In this document: in pieces, positions 1 through 8,940 of the stretch | Position numbering within the stretch: position 1 is the stretch's first letter | Layout of the letters: each line of letters opens with the position of its first letter | From: Haplomitrium mnioides | Lineage: Eukaryota; Marchantiophyta; Haplomitriopsida; Calobryales | Assembly (NCBI GenBank): GCA_049999725.1 | Contig: JBNGIS010006255.1 | Coordinates: forward strand, 1-22,974 | Reading direction: 5' to 3' | DNA length: 22,974 bases | The notes under the pieces: model-generated | What the model was told of the DNA's origin: nothing | What the model saw: only the letters and a program-made list of their open reading frames with translations | The model's database searches: none | Program-made: the position numbers and the translations under genes

Positions 1-88
1 TCATTTTCTCGTTATTGTTGTTTTTGCATTTACCCAGTTTTTTGCCATTTCGAGCGTTTAGTGATTTTTGAATTTTTCTTCATTACAG

Positions 89-488
89 TTTTTACCTCCA
101 AAAAGACCTTTTTAAAATTATTTTGAGAATGGCCTTTCAAGGAATTGTTTCCCGCCTTGCTCAACCGAAGCCATATTGGCATTTGAATGTTATCAAGGCT
201 CTAGAGCTTGAAAGACTGGAGTGGAAATGGCTTGTAAACTACTATTCTTTGAAAGACATGAACCAACATCGTTACCTTTTTGCAGGTGAAACTGAAAAAT
301 TCAATTTGGGTCAACTAGTCCAAATTACAATGATCTGGGAGGGAAAGAAAGCCAACATTGGACTGTTTGTGCAGGCCCAAGACTCAATTTCCTTGTATTC
401 TGCAAATCGCAAGTGATTTGATTTTTTGGACTACAAGGAGAGAGATATTTTTGCTGCGCATCTTCAGGCCTCAAAGGAAGATGGCAAG
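89..488 (+). pseudogene. Exon 1 (first visible) of the ParB-like/methylase gene
   Basis: Open in one frame from 90 to a TGA at 414, then again to a donor GTGAAT at 489. ATG at 129 begins MAFQGIVSRL. The product of this exon (about 130 residues) shows no family I can name. It joins exon 2 in phase 0 (GGCAAG to TTCACTCAA), which supports the intron call. The single TGA, before FDFLDYKERD, could be a CGA-to-TGA change. An upstream exon is likely because the frame is open back to a pyrimidine-rich acceptor. Confidence 0.55.
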
Positions 489-548
489 GTGAATTCTAAA
501 ATTATTTTTCTTTTGTTTCTTTCTTTGCTAAGTTGTAACTCATAGTGA

Positions 549-840
549 GTTCATACGAGTATGGAGACCCGGGGTCTATGCGTGCATAGACTCCCACCTC
601 CACATGTGCATGGACTTCAATCTCCAAGCGCGCTTTGATGTGGGAGTCCATGTGTGCATGGACTTCGATCTCCATGCGCGCATGGACTTTGGAGTCCAAG
701 AAAACTTGGACTCCCAAGTCTAGGCGTGGAAGGACATGGGAGTCCATGCGCGCCTGGACCCCGGGTCTCCAAGCAAGCAAGGACTCCCAAGTCCATACGT
801 GGATGGAGATCGAAGTCTATGCGCATATGGACTCCTTTGT
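549..840. repeat. 24-bp palindromic minisatellite in intron 1, about 12 units
   Basis: Units of almost exactly 24 bp run head to tail. Each starts with GTCC or CTCC and carries a variant of GTCCATGCGCGCATGGAC, a perfect 18-bp palindrome, plus a 6-bp spacer such as TTCGAT or TTTGGA. Units diverge from each other, but the half-palindromes often change in step, so pairing arms stay similar. Because 24 is a multiple of three, the array leaves spurious open frames on both strands with 8-residue repeats; I do not treat those as genes. It lies wholly within intron 1 (489-938). Confidence 0.9.
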
Positions 841-938
841 TCATTACATACTCGGTATGTTAGTAAAGTCCATTTGCGCTATGAATATTAGTCTAACATT
901 TTTACTTATGCCTAACTTTCTTTTGTCTTTATTTTCAG

Positions 939-2413
939 TTCACTCAATATTTGGCCGATTTCGTGAATGGGTACAAAGATGTGAAGCGCGTCGAGCGGAA
1001 CTTCATCAAACTTGCCATGCAAATCAAGATTCTAAAGCCCAAGCAGGGCATCAATATTCAAGCATTGGTGCTACATTTGAGCACGGCAACATACTCCATT
1101 CACGCTACAAGGACTTCTTCCCAAAAGAAGAGAAAGAAGCCTGAGCCAATTGAGGCTCCGAAGAAGAAGAAATTGATCGCAAAAAAGAAAAACTCTGCAT
1201 CAGCACCCGTTATTGAGGAGGAGCCAGCCCCATCGGAATCTAAAGCAAAGTTTACTTCTTCTCTCCCCTCATCTTCATCACCAAGCAACTCGGAGCAAGA
1301 CTCGGAGGCGGAGCCAAAGCCAGTTCAGGCTCCTACATCTCGATCAAAAAGGCAATCCTACAAGGGGTTGTGTACTTTTCAAGAAAGGGAGCAGGTGGAT
1401 CCTCAGACAATGTTTGAGGAAGACAAGAATAAGACAAGGGAGTCTGCAATCCATCGTTGTAGAGTCTGTGAAGAGATAGTAACAATAAGACTGGAAAATT
1501 TGAATCTGCCCAAGCATGGAATAGACAACTGGGGTTCATTCCAGATTCAAAGATTGAGTGAGGATTTTGTTGAGATTCTGGTGTAAAGAATGCTCACGAA
1601 CAAGTACGCATACAATTCTTTATTGTGGTGGTAGATCTGAAGTGTGGTCTGAAGGACAAGTCAAAGTTCAACATCAGGAACCTTGATAAGTATCGTTACG
1701 AGATTGTAGGAGGCAATCACAGTACTGCAGCAAGGTAGCTACTTATCACGAAATATGGAGCAAGGAACCTTGCTCTATTGCTCTGTAATTGTTATGTCTA
1801 CGTGAGCCTCACACCAATAGAAGCCTGCATTTTTGCTACCGATGACAATTACAACCAGAGATACAGGCTTGAAATGACCTCTATTCAAAAGGTCGAGTAT
1901 TGGCATTAGAGATTTGTGGAGAGAGGGATGGTTTCATCCCAAAAATTAAAAAGAGAGCTAGTTCTAGAGACCTTGAAGATCAAACCCAAGTCGACTCTTG
2001 AGAAGACAGTCACATCTCAAGACAACTGGTTCCAACTAGCGTTCCAAGATGGCGAGCTTTGGGATTTACAACAGAGCATATTTTCAATGTGGGAGAAAAA
2101 TACAGCGAAGAGCCAGAAGCCTAAGGCCAAGGGGTTGTTGAGAATGGAGGACATGAAGTGGACGCCTTGGAGGTCCCTTCAGGGTCTTTTTGATGAAGTG
2201 AAGATTTTTGTTTTATAGCGAGTGGAAGCTAGAGAGCTTTCAACAAACGAGATGTCTCAAGAGGCGGAGAGACACAAAGTTTTGGCAATAATGATCAAAA
2301 GTTTTCATTCTGAGGTGTATTGCAGCACATGGGAGGAAGCAAGAGAGGAGTACCCTCTTCACACTGAAGAGTCCAAGATGGCCTTGTTTTATTCAAGCTT
2401 CGAGAAGCTTTTG
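939..2413 (+). pseudogene. Exon 2: basic/acidic linker plus ParB-like segment
   Basis: The frame runs from 939 to a TAA at 1584-1586. After a one-base shift near 1590-1620 it continues in frame 2 to the donor GTAAGT at 2414. Residues coded about 1120-1350 are rich in Lys, Ser, Glu and Pro, including PKKKK, a likely disordered and nuclear-targeting linker. Then comes ENLNLPKHGIDNWGSF, a KYRYEIVGGNHSTAA stretch and NYNQRYRLEMTSIQKV. This order (substrate loop, GGNHS, helical tail) is what I expect of ParB/Srx-fold proteins, but no key Arg of the canonical GERR box is kept. In-frame TAG codons occur near 1736, 1907 and 2216. The phase-0 donor matches exon 3. Confidence 0.55.
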
Positions 2414-2502
2414 GTAAGTTTTTCCTTTCACACCACATTCATTTCTTTGTATTTGCATTGAATTTTTTGTAACTTGTCCTTTGTTTAAAAATAAAAAGGT
2501 TT

Positions 2503-2905
2503 AAGGTCCATGCGCACATGGGCATCAAAGTCAATTTCTTGCTTGGACTTTAAAGTCCTCGCGCAAATGGACTTTGATCTCCATGCGTACATGGACTTTG
2601 TAGTTCAAGCGCGCTTAGACTTTTAAAGTCAGTGCTCACTTGAACACCAAAGTCCATGCGCATAGGTAAGGCGAAGTCAATGCGACCATGGACTGCAAAG
2701 TCCATGCACGCATGGCTTTCGATGTCCCTGTAAGCAAAGACATCGAAGTCACTAAGCATAAGGACTTTGCAATCCATGCGCGCATGGACTTTGCAGTCCT
2801 TGCAAGCTATGACAACAAAGTCCATGCGCGCATGGATATCGAAGTCCAGGCGTACATGGACTTCGCTGTCCTTGCACGTTGGAACATCAAAGTTATTGCA
2901 CGTTG
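2503..2905. repeat. 24-bp palindromic minisatellite in intron 2, about 16 units
   Basis: Same 24-bp unit as in intron 1. The best-kept units, near 2775-2860, contain the full 18-bp palindrome GTCCATGCGCGCATGGAC separated by TTTGCA, ACAAAG or TATCGA. Toward 2503 the units degrade. Intron 2 spans 2414-3662. The array ends about 100 bp from a leftward-facing TATA/G-box promoter-like region. Spurious frames through it code repeats such as MDFAVHAR on either strand. Confidence 0.9.
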
Positions 2906-3024
2906 TAACACTACACACATATATTACACACCAAAAATTAGCACAAACATAACACATACAAGAGTAGCGCATAAAGAACTTTAAGAGCCCACAAGGTAAG
3001 AGATGCCCCACAAAGCCCTCTCCC

Positions 3025-3362
3025 TTTATATACTAAGTGAAAAGCAATTTGCTTACATAGGTGGCGAAACCCCATTGGTTTCTTTTTTATCCTTTTCTAA
3101 TTGGACCACCCTTTACTTTTATTCTCCTTCTGCCACGTGTCCTTATCTTTAGAACCTTCCATTTCTCTTTAGTTCTTCTTTTGCCATGTGTCCTTATCTT
3201 AGAACCTTCTATTTTCTTTAATCCTTCGCTTGCCACGTGTTCTTATCCTCTTCTAAAGTGCTCTTTCTTTCACTTTAATTCGTTGACTTCCTCTCCTCTT
3301 GCCACGTGTCAATAGCACTCACTTTAATTCGTTGACTTTCTCTCCTCTTGCCACGTGTCACT
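3025..3362 (-). promoter_or_regulatory. Leftward promoter-like region: TATATAAA plus five G-box/ABRE sites
   Basis: Read on the minus strand, GACACGTGGC-type sites lie near 3361-3349, 3310-3300, 3240-3231 and 3140-3131, with a one-base variant (CATGTG) near 3190-3182. They are followed by TATATAAA at 3032-3025. ACGTGGC is the classical plant G-box/ABRE core, and TATATAAA is a good plant TATA box. The expected start would be near 3000, reading into the palindrome array at 2905-2503. The sites sit in a local repeat of about 50-70 bp containing TTATCTT and AGAACCTT. CACGTG is itself palindromic, so orientation rests on the TATA box and the flanking GC. No real protein gene is seen downstream. 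Confidence 0.45.
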
Positions 3363-3484
3363 TTCTCTATAATAACACTTTTTTTTTTGATATTCTAGCT
3401 TAGTAATGGCTTTCTAGATATAGTTGTTGCTATTTTTTAGCTGTTGCTTACTAAAGTTAGTGATCATTACTTAGTGGTCGTTAC

Positions 3485-3603
3485 ACACGCCTAGACTTTG
3501 ATGTCTATACGCACATGGACTTTCCTATTCCTGCATGCTTGGACTTCGTAGTCCATGCGCACATGGACTTCGATGTCCATGCGTGCATGGAAGTCAATGT
3601 CAT
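3485..3603. repeat. Short 24-bp palindromic array at the 3' end of intron 2, about 5 units
   Basis: Five units of the same 24-bp family, including GTCCATGCGCACATGGAC and GTCCATGCGTGCATGGAA, end about 60 bp before the exon 3 acceptor (AG at 3661-3662). The stretch 3362-3485 between the G-boxes and this array shows nothing recognisable. The second gene copy keeps a two-unit remnant at the same place. Confidence 0.85.
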
Positions 3604-3662
3604 TCTCTACCTTAAAATGTATTTTATTTCTCCACAATGTTTTACGTTTTGTTTTTGTGTAG

Positions 3663-4219
3663 GGGGACAAAACTTTTAAATGGTAGCTAGCAAAAAAACT
3701 GAGAACAACTGCGAAAGGTTGAAAAAAATTAGGGGTCGAAGAAGCCATTGAAGATCATGACCAGCCTCCCACCTTAGTCTCCTATCCTCCTGCTTTTCTT
3801 CTCCACTGTCAAAAGGCTAGAGAGTGGAAAGCACATTAGCAAAGCGGTGATGCATCTCTCACAACTGAAGGAGTTGTGAGAGATGAGGAAGATGATGTAA
3901 TGTCCTATGTCGATGGTTTTAACATGGTGTTTTATCAAGTCTACGGGGAGGCCAACACTCGACAATTGAATGGCCTTGTGAAACCTTGGTGTTTCACTTT
4001 GGCTATTGCTGATATTCCTTATGGTTACAACCTTAAGGAATGTAAGCATGATGACTCTAAACCCTTCTCAAAAGATGACATTTTTGACATGGTATCATCT
4101 TTTGCGGTAGTTACAACTTCGAACTTTTGGTCTTTTGTTATCACTCATTCGTTGTAGCAATTTGACATCATCGAGGATGCTCTTTTGGAAGTCTGCTATG
4201 CAATTGACCACGACATCTG
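3663..4219 (+). pseudogene. Exon 3: methyltransferase motif IV exon
   Basis: Begins GGG GAC AAA after an acceptor (TGTGTAG) and is in one frame to the donor GTAAGT at 4220. It contains LAIADIPYGYNL with DIPY at 4011-4022, equivalent to the catalytic DPPY/SPPY of amino-methyltransferases, then FDMVSSF and TTSNFWSFVITHS. In-frame stops (TAG near 3681, TGA near 3717, TAG near 3837 and 4155) show it is not translated in full. The second copy at 10392-10941 aligns over the whole exon and ends at the same splice donor. Confidence 0.7.
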
Positions 4220-4320
4220 GTAAGTTCTTGTTTGACTTTTTTTGTTTTTGATTTCTCCTTTTTTTTACTTCTCGTACATTTTGGTTGCAATAGTTGATTT
4301 GTTTGTTTTTCTTTTTGTAG

Positions 4321-4939
4321 GGACAAAAGCAACATTCATCATTCGGGTGGTCCTAGAATCGCACATACCCACGAATATTGGACTGTGGGCTATTGGACTA
4401 AAGAAGGAAAGAGGAGCATGAGGCTCTTTAATTTGCAGTCGGCTTCTTCGACTGGACTTCCTCGACAGAATATGCGTAGTGTTTTTAGTTGTTCTCCAGT
4501 TTCTACAAAACTTTAACATCCAAGAGATGATGCTCCTATCAATGTTTATCAAAAGCTGCATGCTCTTTATAATTTTTTCATTGACCATTTATCAACAGAG
4601 CAGAATTGGATCCTAGATCTCTGCTCTGGGTCTGGCACATGCCTTGTCTGTGCTTTAAAGTTGATGCAAAGCTGCATTGCCGTGGAATATAATAGCCGTT
4701 AGTCTATCTACATTCCTTAGAGGGTTTTGACAATGGCTTCCTTACCATCCGATGTGACTGAGTCACATATCATTTGTGCATACCACAAGGAACATGTTCC
4801 TCTTGGTACTGCAGGTGCTTTTGGTGACTCTATTGCAATATCTGGGACTGGAAAGTCTCGCTAGGACTCTCTAGCAGCTGCAGATGCTCAGCCTTTAGAT
4901 GTAGATAAGATAGTTTCTCCTGAAGAGGATAGAGTTTGA
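4321..4939 (+). pseudogene. Exon 4: methyltransferase motif I exon and C-terminus
   Basis: Starts after TTTTTGTAG; the donor-side TG plus G restores a Trp codon. It codes DKSNIHHSGGPR, AHTHEYW, then KLHALYNFFIDHL and WILDLCSGSGT with CIAVEY, matching the AdoMet-binding loop and acidic ribose-binding strand of N4/N6 DNA methylases. Stops: TAA before HPRDD, two TAGs flanking SIYIP, and a TAG after GTGKSR that the second copy shares. The tail to TGA at 4937 is Asp/Glu-rich and has no known domain. Confidence 0.72.
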
Positions 4940-4966
4940 GGATCTGTTTGAACAATTTGTATTATT

Positions 4967-4972
4967 AATAAA
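4967..4972 (+). promoter_or_regulatory. Poly(A) signal AATAAA of copy 1
   Basis: AATAAA lies 28 bp after the final TGA, inside ATTATTAATAAAGTTTA. The second copy has AATAAAGTATTTT at the equivalent place (11704), so the 3' end was duplicated with the gene. Confidence 0.55.
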
Positions 4973-5109
4973 GTTTATTTTTTCCAAAGTTTTATTTGCC
5001 AAAGTTTCATCTTGTTGCTCTCTCAATCCATTTTGCTCATGGGCTTGGAGTCATTGCGCATATCAACTCTTGCAATCTTTGGCCGCTCATGTTTAATGTT
5101 CTTGTTCAG

Positions 5110-5430
5110 AGTCTATGTGCATTAAGGCTTTTTGGTTCTCGTTCGGAGTCCATGCGCGCATAAGCTGTCAGGTTATTGATCAGAGTCCATGCACGCATAA
5201 GCCAAAGGGTTCTTGTTCAAAGTCTGTGCGTGCATAGGCTATAGGGTTCTTGTTTAGAATCTTGGCATGCAATGGCTCTAGGGTTCTAGTTCAAAGTCCA
5301 TGCGTGCATAGCCTTATTGTTCTTGTTCAGAGTCTAAGCACGCACAAGCTTTAGGATTCTCGATCATAGTCTATGCATGCATAGGCTTTAGGATTCTAGT
5401 TTAGAGTCTATGCTTTCATAGGATTCAATA
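5110..5430. repeat. 37-bp tandem array downstream of copy 1, about 9 units
   Basis: Units of 36-37 bp start AGTCCATGCGCGCATAAGC or close variants, followed by a spacer ending TTCTTGTTCAG. The unit keeps the left part of the 24-bp palindrome family (GTCCATGCGCGCAT) but the right half is changed to AAGC/AGGC, so the palindrome is shortened to ATGCGCGCAT or ATGCATGCAT. It looks like a derived family of the intronic repeat with a longer spacer. Confidence 0.85.
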
Positions 5431-5800
5431 GCTATGATACTCAAAGTCTAGCTAAAAGTTCGTACCCGACTAGACATTCATGTTTTCTTGTAAATTTTTT
5501 CATAAAAAAATATATGTTTTATTTTATTTTTGATGAATTTAGTGTATTCACAATAGTGTAAGGTTTTAATAAAATATTTCAATAACGAAAATGCTTATTT
5601 TCTATGGTGTTTATCATAAAAAATTTTAAAATATAATCTCAATGTAAAATATGCAATTTGTATTTCTAAAAAACGATTTTCTTTACAAAAAAAAGATCAC
5701 AAACGTAAAATTGATGTTTTTCAATGCCAAATAAGAAAAAAAAATTGACTACCAAGATAAAAAGAACTCAGTAGCAGTTTCTGGTTCAAAGTAGGGGTTG
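5431..5800. other. AT-rich 3' flank of the duplicated gene; no gene seen
   Basis: Very AT-rich, with many short A and T runs and no usable frame. Its end (ATGCCAAAT followed within about 60 bp by CAGTAGCAGTTTCTGG) resembles the end of the flank of copy 2 (ATGCCAAAT then CAGTAGTGGTTTTTC near 12634-12668). This suggests that the duplicated block extends this far and that the retroelement to the right begins near 5800. Confidence 0.5.
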
Positions 5801-6727
5801 TTGAGGCAACTCTTTGTATCACTCAGTTACATTCGTCGTTGTCTTGAGATATGGATGAGATGTAAGGGGCTACAAAAAGGCCAAGGGGGTTCTCTGGTGC
5901 AGTAGGCACCATTGATCTAGATGATTTCATCCAGGAGTTTAACACTTGGTGCGATCTACAAAAATTGCGGAACTCAGCTCTCTTTACACCTTTCATGACA
6001 TGGAAAGGTTTGTTTTAGCAGTTGGAAAGGCCGCTTATGGATGACTACCATGAATTCATGCGAGTTCATTTGACTGAGATTAAGGAGTGGAGACAATATT
6101 GGTCTCCCAATTATGTCTCCATCACCTATGGTGGAAGGGTCAGTGCCCATGTCCCTGCAACCTATACAACATCTTCTAGTGGCACTAGCCACAGTATTGG
6201 TGCTTCGATGGTAGGAGGAGTTTTCAGTACACCTGTTCTAGTCAGTGCACCAGAGAGTGGAGGGGTTCCAGTGTTTAACCTTGTGGTTGAGTTTTTTGAG
6301 CTTCTCAAGCAGAATTACCAGAGCATGAAGACAGACAAGCTGAAGAGTCTTCAGGAGTTCTAGCGCAAGACGGGAGAGAGCTTGAGGGAAGCTTACACCA
6401 GAATGAGAAGACTCATCAATGCCACGAAGGGAGTGATAAAGGCTTAGGCTATACAGCTTTGATGTTCCATCCTTGACAGGGACTTGAGGATGAGAGTGAG
6501 AGATGCCACCTTTCTCAGGGATTCTAATCCCACTCTTGCCATTGTGTTTACACTGTTAGAGCGCATAGAGCTTAACCTGGTGAATGAGAGAGTGGTCACT
6601 GTAAGATTTCATAAGGAAACGCCAAAATCTGTGTCTCTAGCCACATTTACATCACAATCTACACCACGAAAGGGTCAGAAGGCTGGAGTGCAGTCAACTT
6701 TGCCATCTTATGCAGGTCAGTAGTCAG

Positions 6728-6880
6728 GTTGTTGGACCTGTGGTGGAGATCATATGTAGAGGCTATGTCCAGAAGCAAAAAAGCCACAAGCAGCGCGTTC
6801 TAGAGATGCAGGTGCAGCTGGCCAGCAACAATGTGACCATTGTGGGGTCATGGGTCACACCAAGGACCGATGTTTTTCAC
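6728..6880 (+). other. Zinc-knuckle pair of the Gag-C5-methyltransferase element
   Basis: First knuckle C-W-T-C-G-G-D-H then an in-frame TAG then RLC, spacing CX2CX3HX4C, a variant common in plant Gag. Second knuckle CDHCGVMGHTKDRC, spacing CX2CX4HX4C. Both are in the same frame as the upstream Gag, so the assignment does not depend on a frameshift. They would bind nucleic acid during packaging of the element RNA. Confidence 0.75.
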
Positions 6881-7336
6881 TTCACCCAGAGCTGCGACGA
6901 GGAGGAGCTCGCACAGGTGAGCAAGGAAGAGGTGGGCAAGGTAGTCGTAGTAGAGGAATATCACTAGCTAGGAGAGCTGGGGTGGGTGCTCTAGCAGTTA
7001 CTGTGGATTCTAAGGATGCTAGGATCGCACAGTTGGAGCAGCAATTAGCTGCCATGACTACAACACAAGCAAGGCCCAACTCTGGAGGTGAAGCCTCTAC
7101 TTCATACGCAGCTGATGGAGATTCAACTAGTATGGGATTCATGTGTGGAACAGCCCACGTTGATGCGTCTACATCGATGACCAGAGCAGCAGGCAAGGCT
7201 ATTGAGCCTAGGAGAGCAGCGGTGGAGTCAGATCCTCATAAAGTGGATGCTCACCGATAGGTAAGACTTCCACAGTCATTTGAGTTGACAGATTTGGTGA
7301 GGACCATGTCCATGCATCCATCAAGCTTCCAAGGAA

Positions 7337-8005
7337 ATGGAGAGATTAGCCAAGGTGGAGAGGAGTGTGCCTTTGGCTATGGAGATTGCCAAGTTAGTGG
7401 TCGAGAAACCATTGTTTTTAGCTAGGGATGTGTTGACTGGAGGAGTCACACCAACTAAAGTGTTCAGGTTGGCAGCCACACTTTGTGGAGAGACTCAAGG
7501 TGCTACTTCCAGTATGGAAGTGAGCCATGTGAGTAGACCAATTGATATATGTGCTTTATGTCTAGTGGTGAGGCATAGCATGCTGCTGCGGCACGGTTGA
7601 TGAGCCCGACCGACATTTGAGAGGACGAGATTCAGACCTAATAAGGTGTCCATTGACAATCAGAGTGGTGTCTTCCAACTTGTCAGTCCTTCAAATATGG
7701 TGCATAGGCCAATAAGAGTACTTTTGGATATAGGTACACAACCGCTGATGTTAGGCAAGTCAGCTGTGTAGGGATTGGGATTGAGGCTCGGAGATGTGGA
7801 GATATGCCCTTTCCCCATTCAGACTTCATTGGGAGGACCTTCACCCACGCATCACATTACACGTAGAGAGATCGAGCTTAGAGTACAAATTGATCATCCT
7901 ACAGATAGCTCATATATGAGCGCTTGGGCCATAGTTACCAAGGTCGAGTTTTATGTTGTTTTGGCGGGGTGTACAGTGTTATATCCCATGGGGTTCACTA
8001 TTGAT
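7337..8005 (+). other. Retropepsin-like aspartic protease region of the element
   Basis: Frame 2 codes ERLAKVERSVPLAMEIAKLV, then (after stops) PIRVLLDIGTQPLMLGKSAV near 7710-7770 and GCTVLYPMGFTIDF near 7970. The first has the catalytic Asp with I in place of T/S (DIGT for DTGA); the second fits the hydrophobic glycine-containing strand late in the fold. A retropepsin between Gag and the next domain is the usual Ty3 order. A TAG after GKSAV and a frame change near 8010 disable it. Confidence 0.6.
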
Positions 8006-8399
8006 TTTTTGGGACGAACCAATGTCGCATCGGTCTGGATGGCAATTTGGAGATGCACGATTGAGCATGTTTTCTGTCAGAATTAGTGGACCAGTTGGGG
8101 GTCCAATTTCACAGCCTATGGCATCATCAGCCTTTTCTAGGGTTATCACCGACTACTCTGACTTACTTGAGGGGAACGCACATACAATTGACATTCCTTC
8201 TGCTGAGGAGGCATATTCAAAGGTTGCAAGGCCATCATCATCGTCGTTAGGTGAGGTGATTCCTATGAGTTGAAGTAAGGAGAGGTTGTGGCATGTACAG
8301 ACATCCAGGTTGATTGAGGATGCTTGGCAGGATGCATTTACGCTAGGTCTTGCACTGGATGGTTCTGTCACACTTGCATCTGTAGATCTTTCACCATTA

Positions 8400-8940
8400 G
8401 ATACTATGCCGATTTTATGGTAGTATCTTGCTGATGGTATTTTTGTGGAGTTGTTTGGAGGAATAAGTACAGGGTTAGCTGTTGTGCTCCAGGCAAGAAT
8501 TCTAGTTCGGTGGTATTTGTATGTGGAGAAGGGTGAGATTGCCCACAGAATCTCCTTGAGGCATGTGGTACTGATGGTTGAGAAATTTCCAAAATTGCTT
8601 TCAGTTAGTGCAGTGCAAGGTAATCTACATGCATTGTCATCTGACATTTTATTGTTGGGAGTGGACCACTTAGCTGGAAAAGAGCCGATTGATGTATTGG
8701 TGAGTCATCTTGCATTTTTTTATATTTCAAGCAAGAGGCATTGGTTTTGTTTGGGATGCAACCTTGCAAAGACTGGTGGAACCCTACCCTGATGAGAGAG
8801 AGCAGGTGATGGGGTTGTCTACTAGTACTACTGTTGTTGCACCTGTTGCTGCGATTGAGCAGCGCTATGTGCTCGAACAAACCATGGAAGTGTACGGTCT
8901 TACTTGGATGGTGAGATTCAGGTGGAAAAGGGCTCAGATT
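8400..8940 (+). other. Cytosine-5 DNA methyltransferase-like domain with the catalytic middle missing
   Basis: 8445 onward reads VELFGGISTGLAVVLQA (AdoMet motif I), RWYLYVEKGEIAHRISLR (motif II-like acidic strand), then SDILLLG and PIDVLV (before motif IV). Where the family has a Pro-Cys nucleophile motif, the frame changes and continues GIGFVWDATLQ, EPYPDEREQVMGL (motif IX-like) and RYVLEQTMEVYGL (motif X, usually LGNAV/LGQAM). So motifs IV-VIII (PCQ, ENV, QRR) are absent, consistent with an internal deletion near 8700-8735. The domain cannot be catalytic. Confidence 0.6.

Larger units (their letters stand above)
89..4939 (+). pseudogene. ParB-like / N4-N6-type DNA methyltransferase gene, copy 1, four visible exons, decayed
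   Basis: Four exons join in compatible phase: 89-488, 939-2413, 3663-4219 and 4321-4939, with GT...AG introns. The frame is open upstream of the first ATG (129) back to an acceptor-like TTCATTACAG ending at 88, so the gene probably starts outside the window. Exon 2 has a Lys/Ser/Glu-rich linker (about 1120-1350), then a segment with YEIVGGNHS (about 1699-1725), which resembles the GERR/GGxHR loop of ParB/sulfiredoxin-fold proteins. Exon 3 has DIPY at 4011-4022 (motif IV). Exon 4 has WILDLCSGSGT (motif I, 4607-4639) followed by AVEY. Motif IV before motif I is the beta-class order of DNA N4/N6 methylases. Lesions: TGA at 414, a frameshift near 1590-1620, and several TAG/TAA/TGA in exons 2-4. 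The last TGA is 4937-4939. The methylase call is firm; the ParB call is moderate. Confidence 0.72.

Noticed and set aside
502-863. Several overlapping open frames on both strands across the intron 1 repeat
   Set aside because: They arise from the 24-bp repeat, whose length is a multiple of three, and code only 8-residue repeats; no start context or family similarity supports a protein.
2550-3011. 153-residue minus-strand frame starting just downstream of the leftward TATA box
   Set aside because: Most of it is the translated palindrome array, and the equivalent frames on the plus strand look the same. Kept only as a possible antisense transcript, not as a gene.
549-3603. CRISPR-like array
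   Set aside because: Repeat and spacer do not have array structure: the unit is a continuous 24-bp minisatellite with 6-bp variable parts, in a eukaryotic intron.
7337-7600. Separate small gene beginning ERLAKVERSV
   Set aside because: It continues, in the same frame, into the retropepsin region and follows Gag; better read as part of the broken polyprotein.
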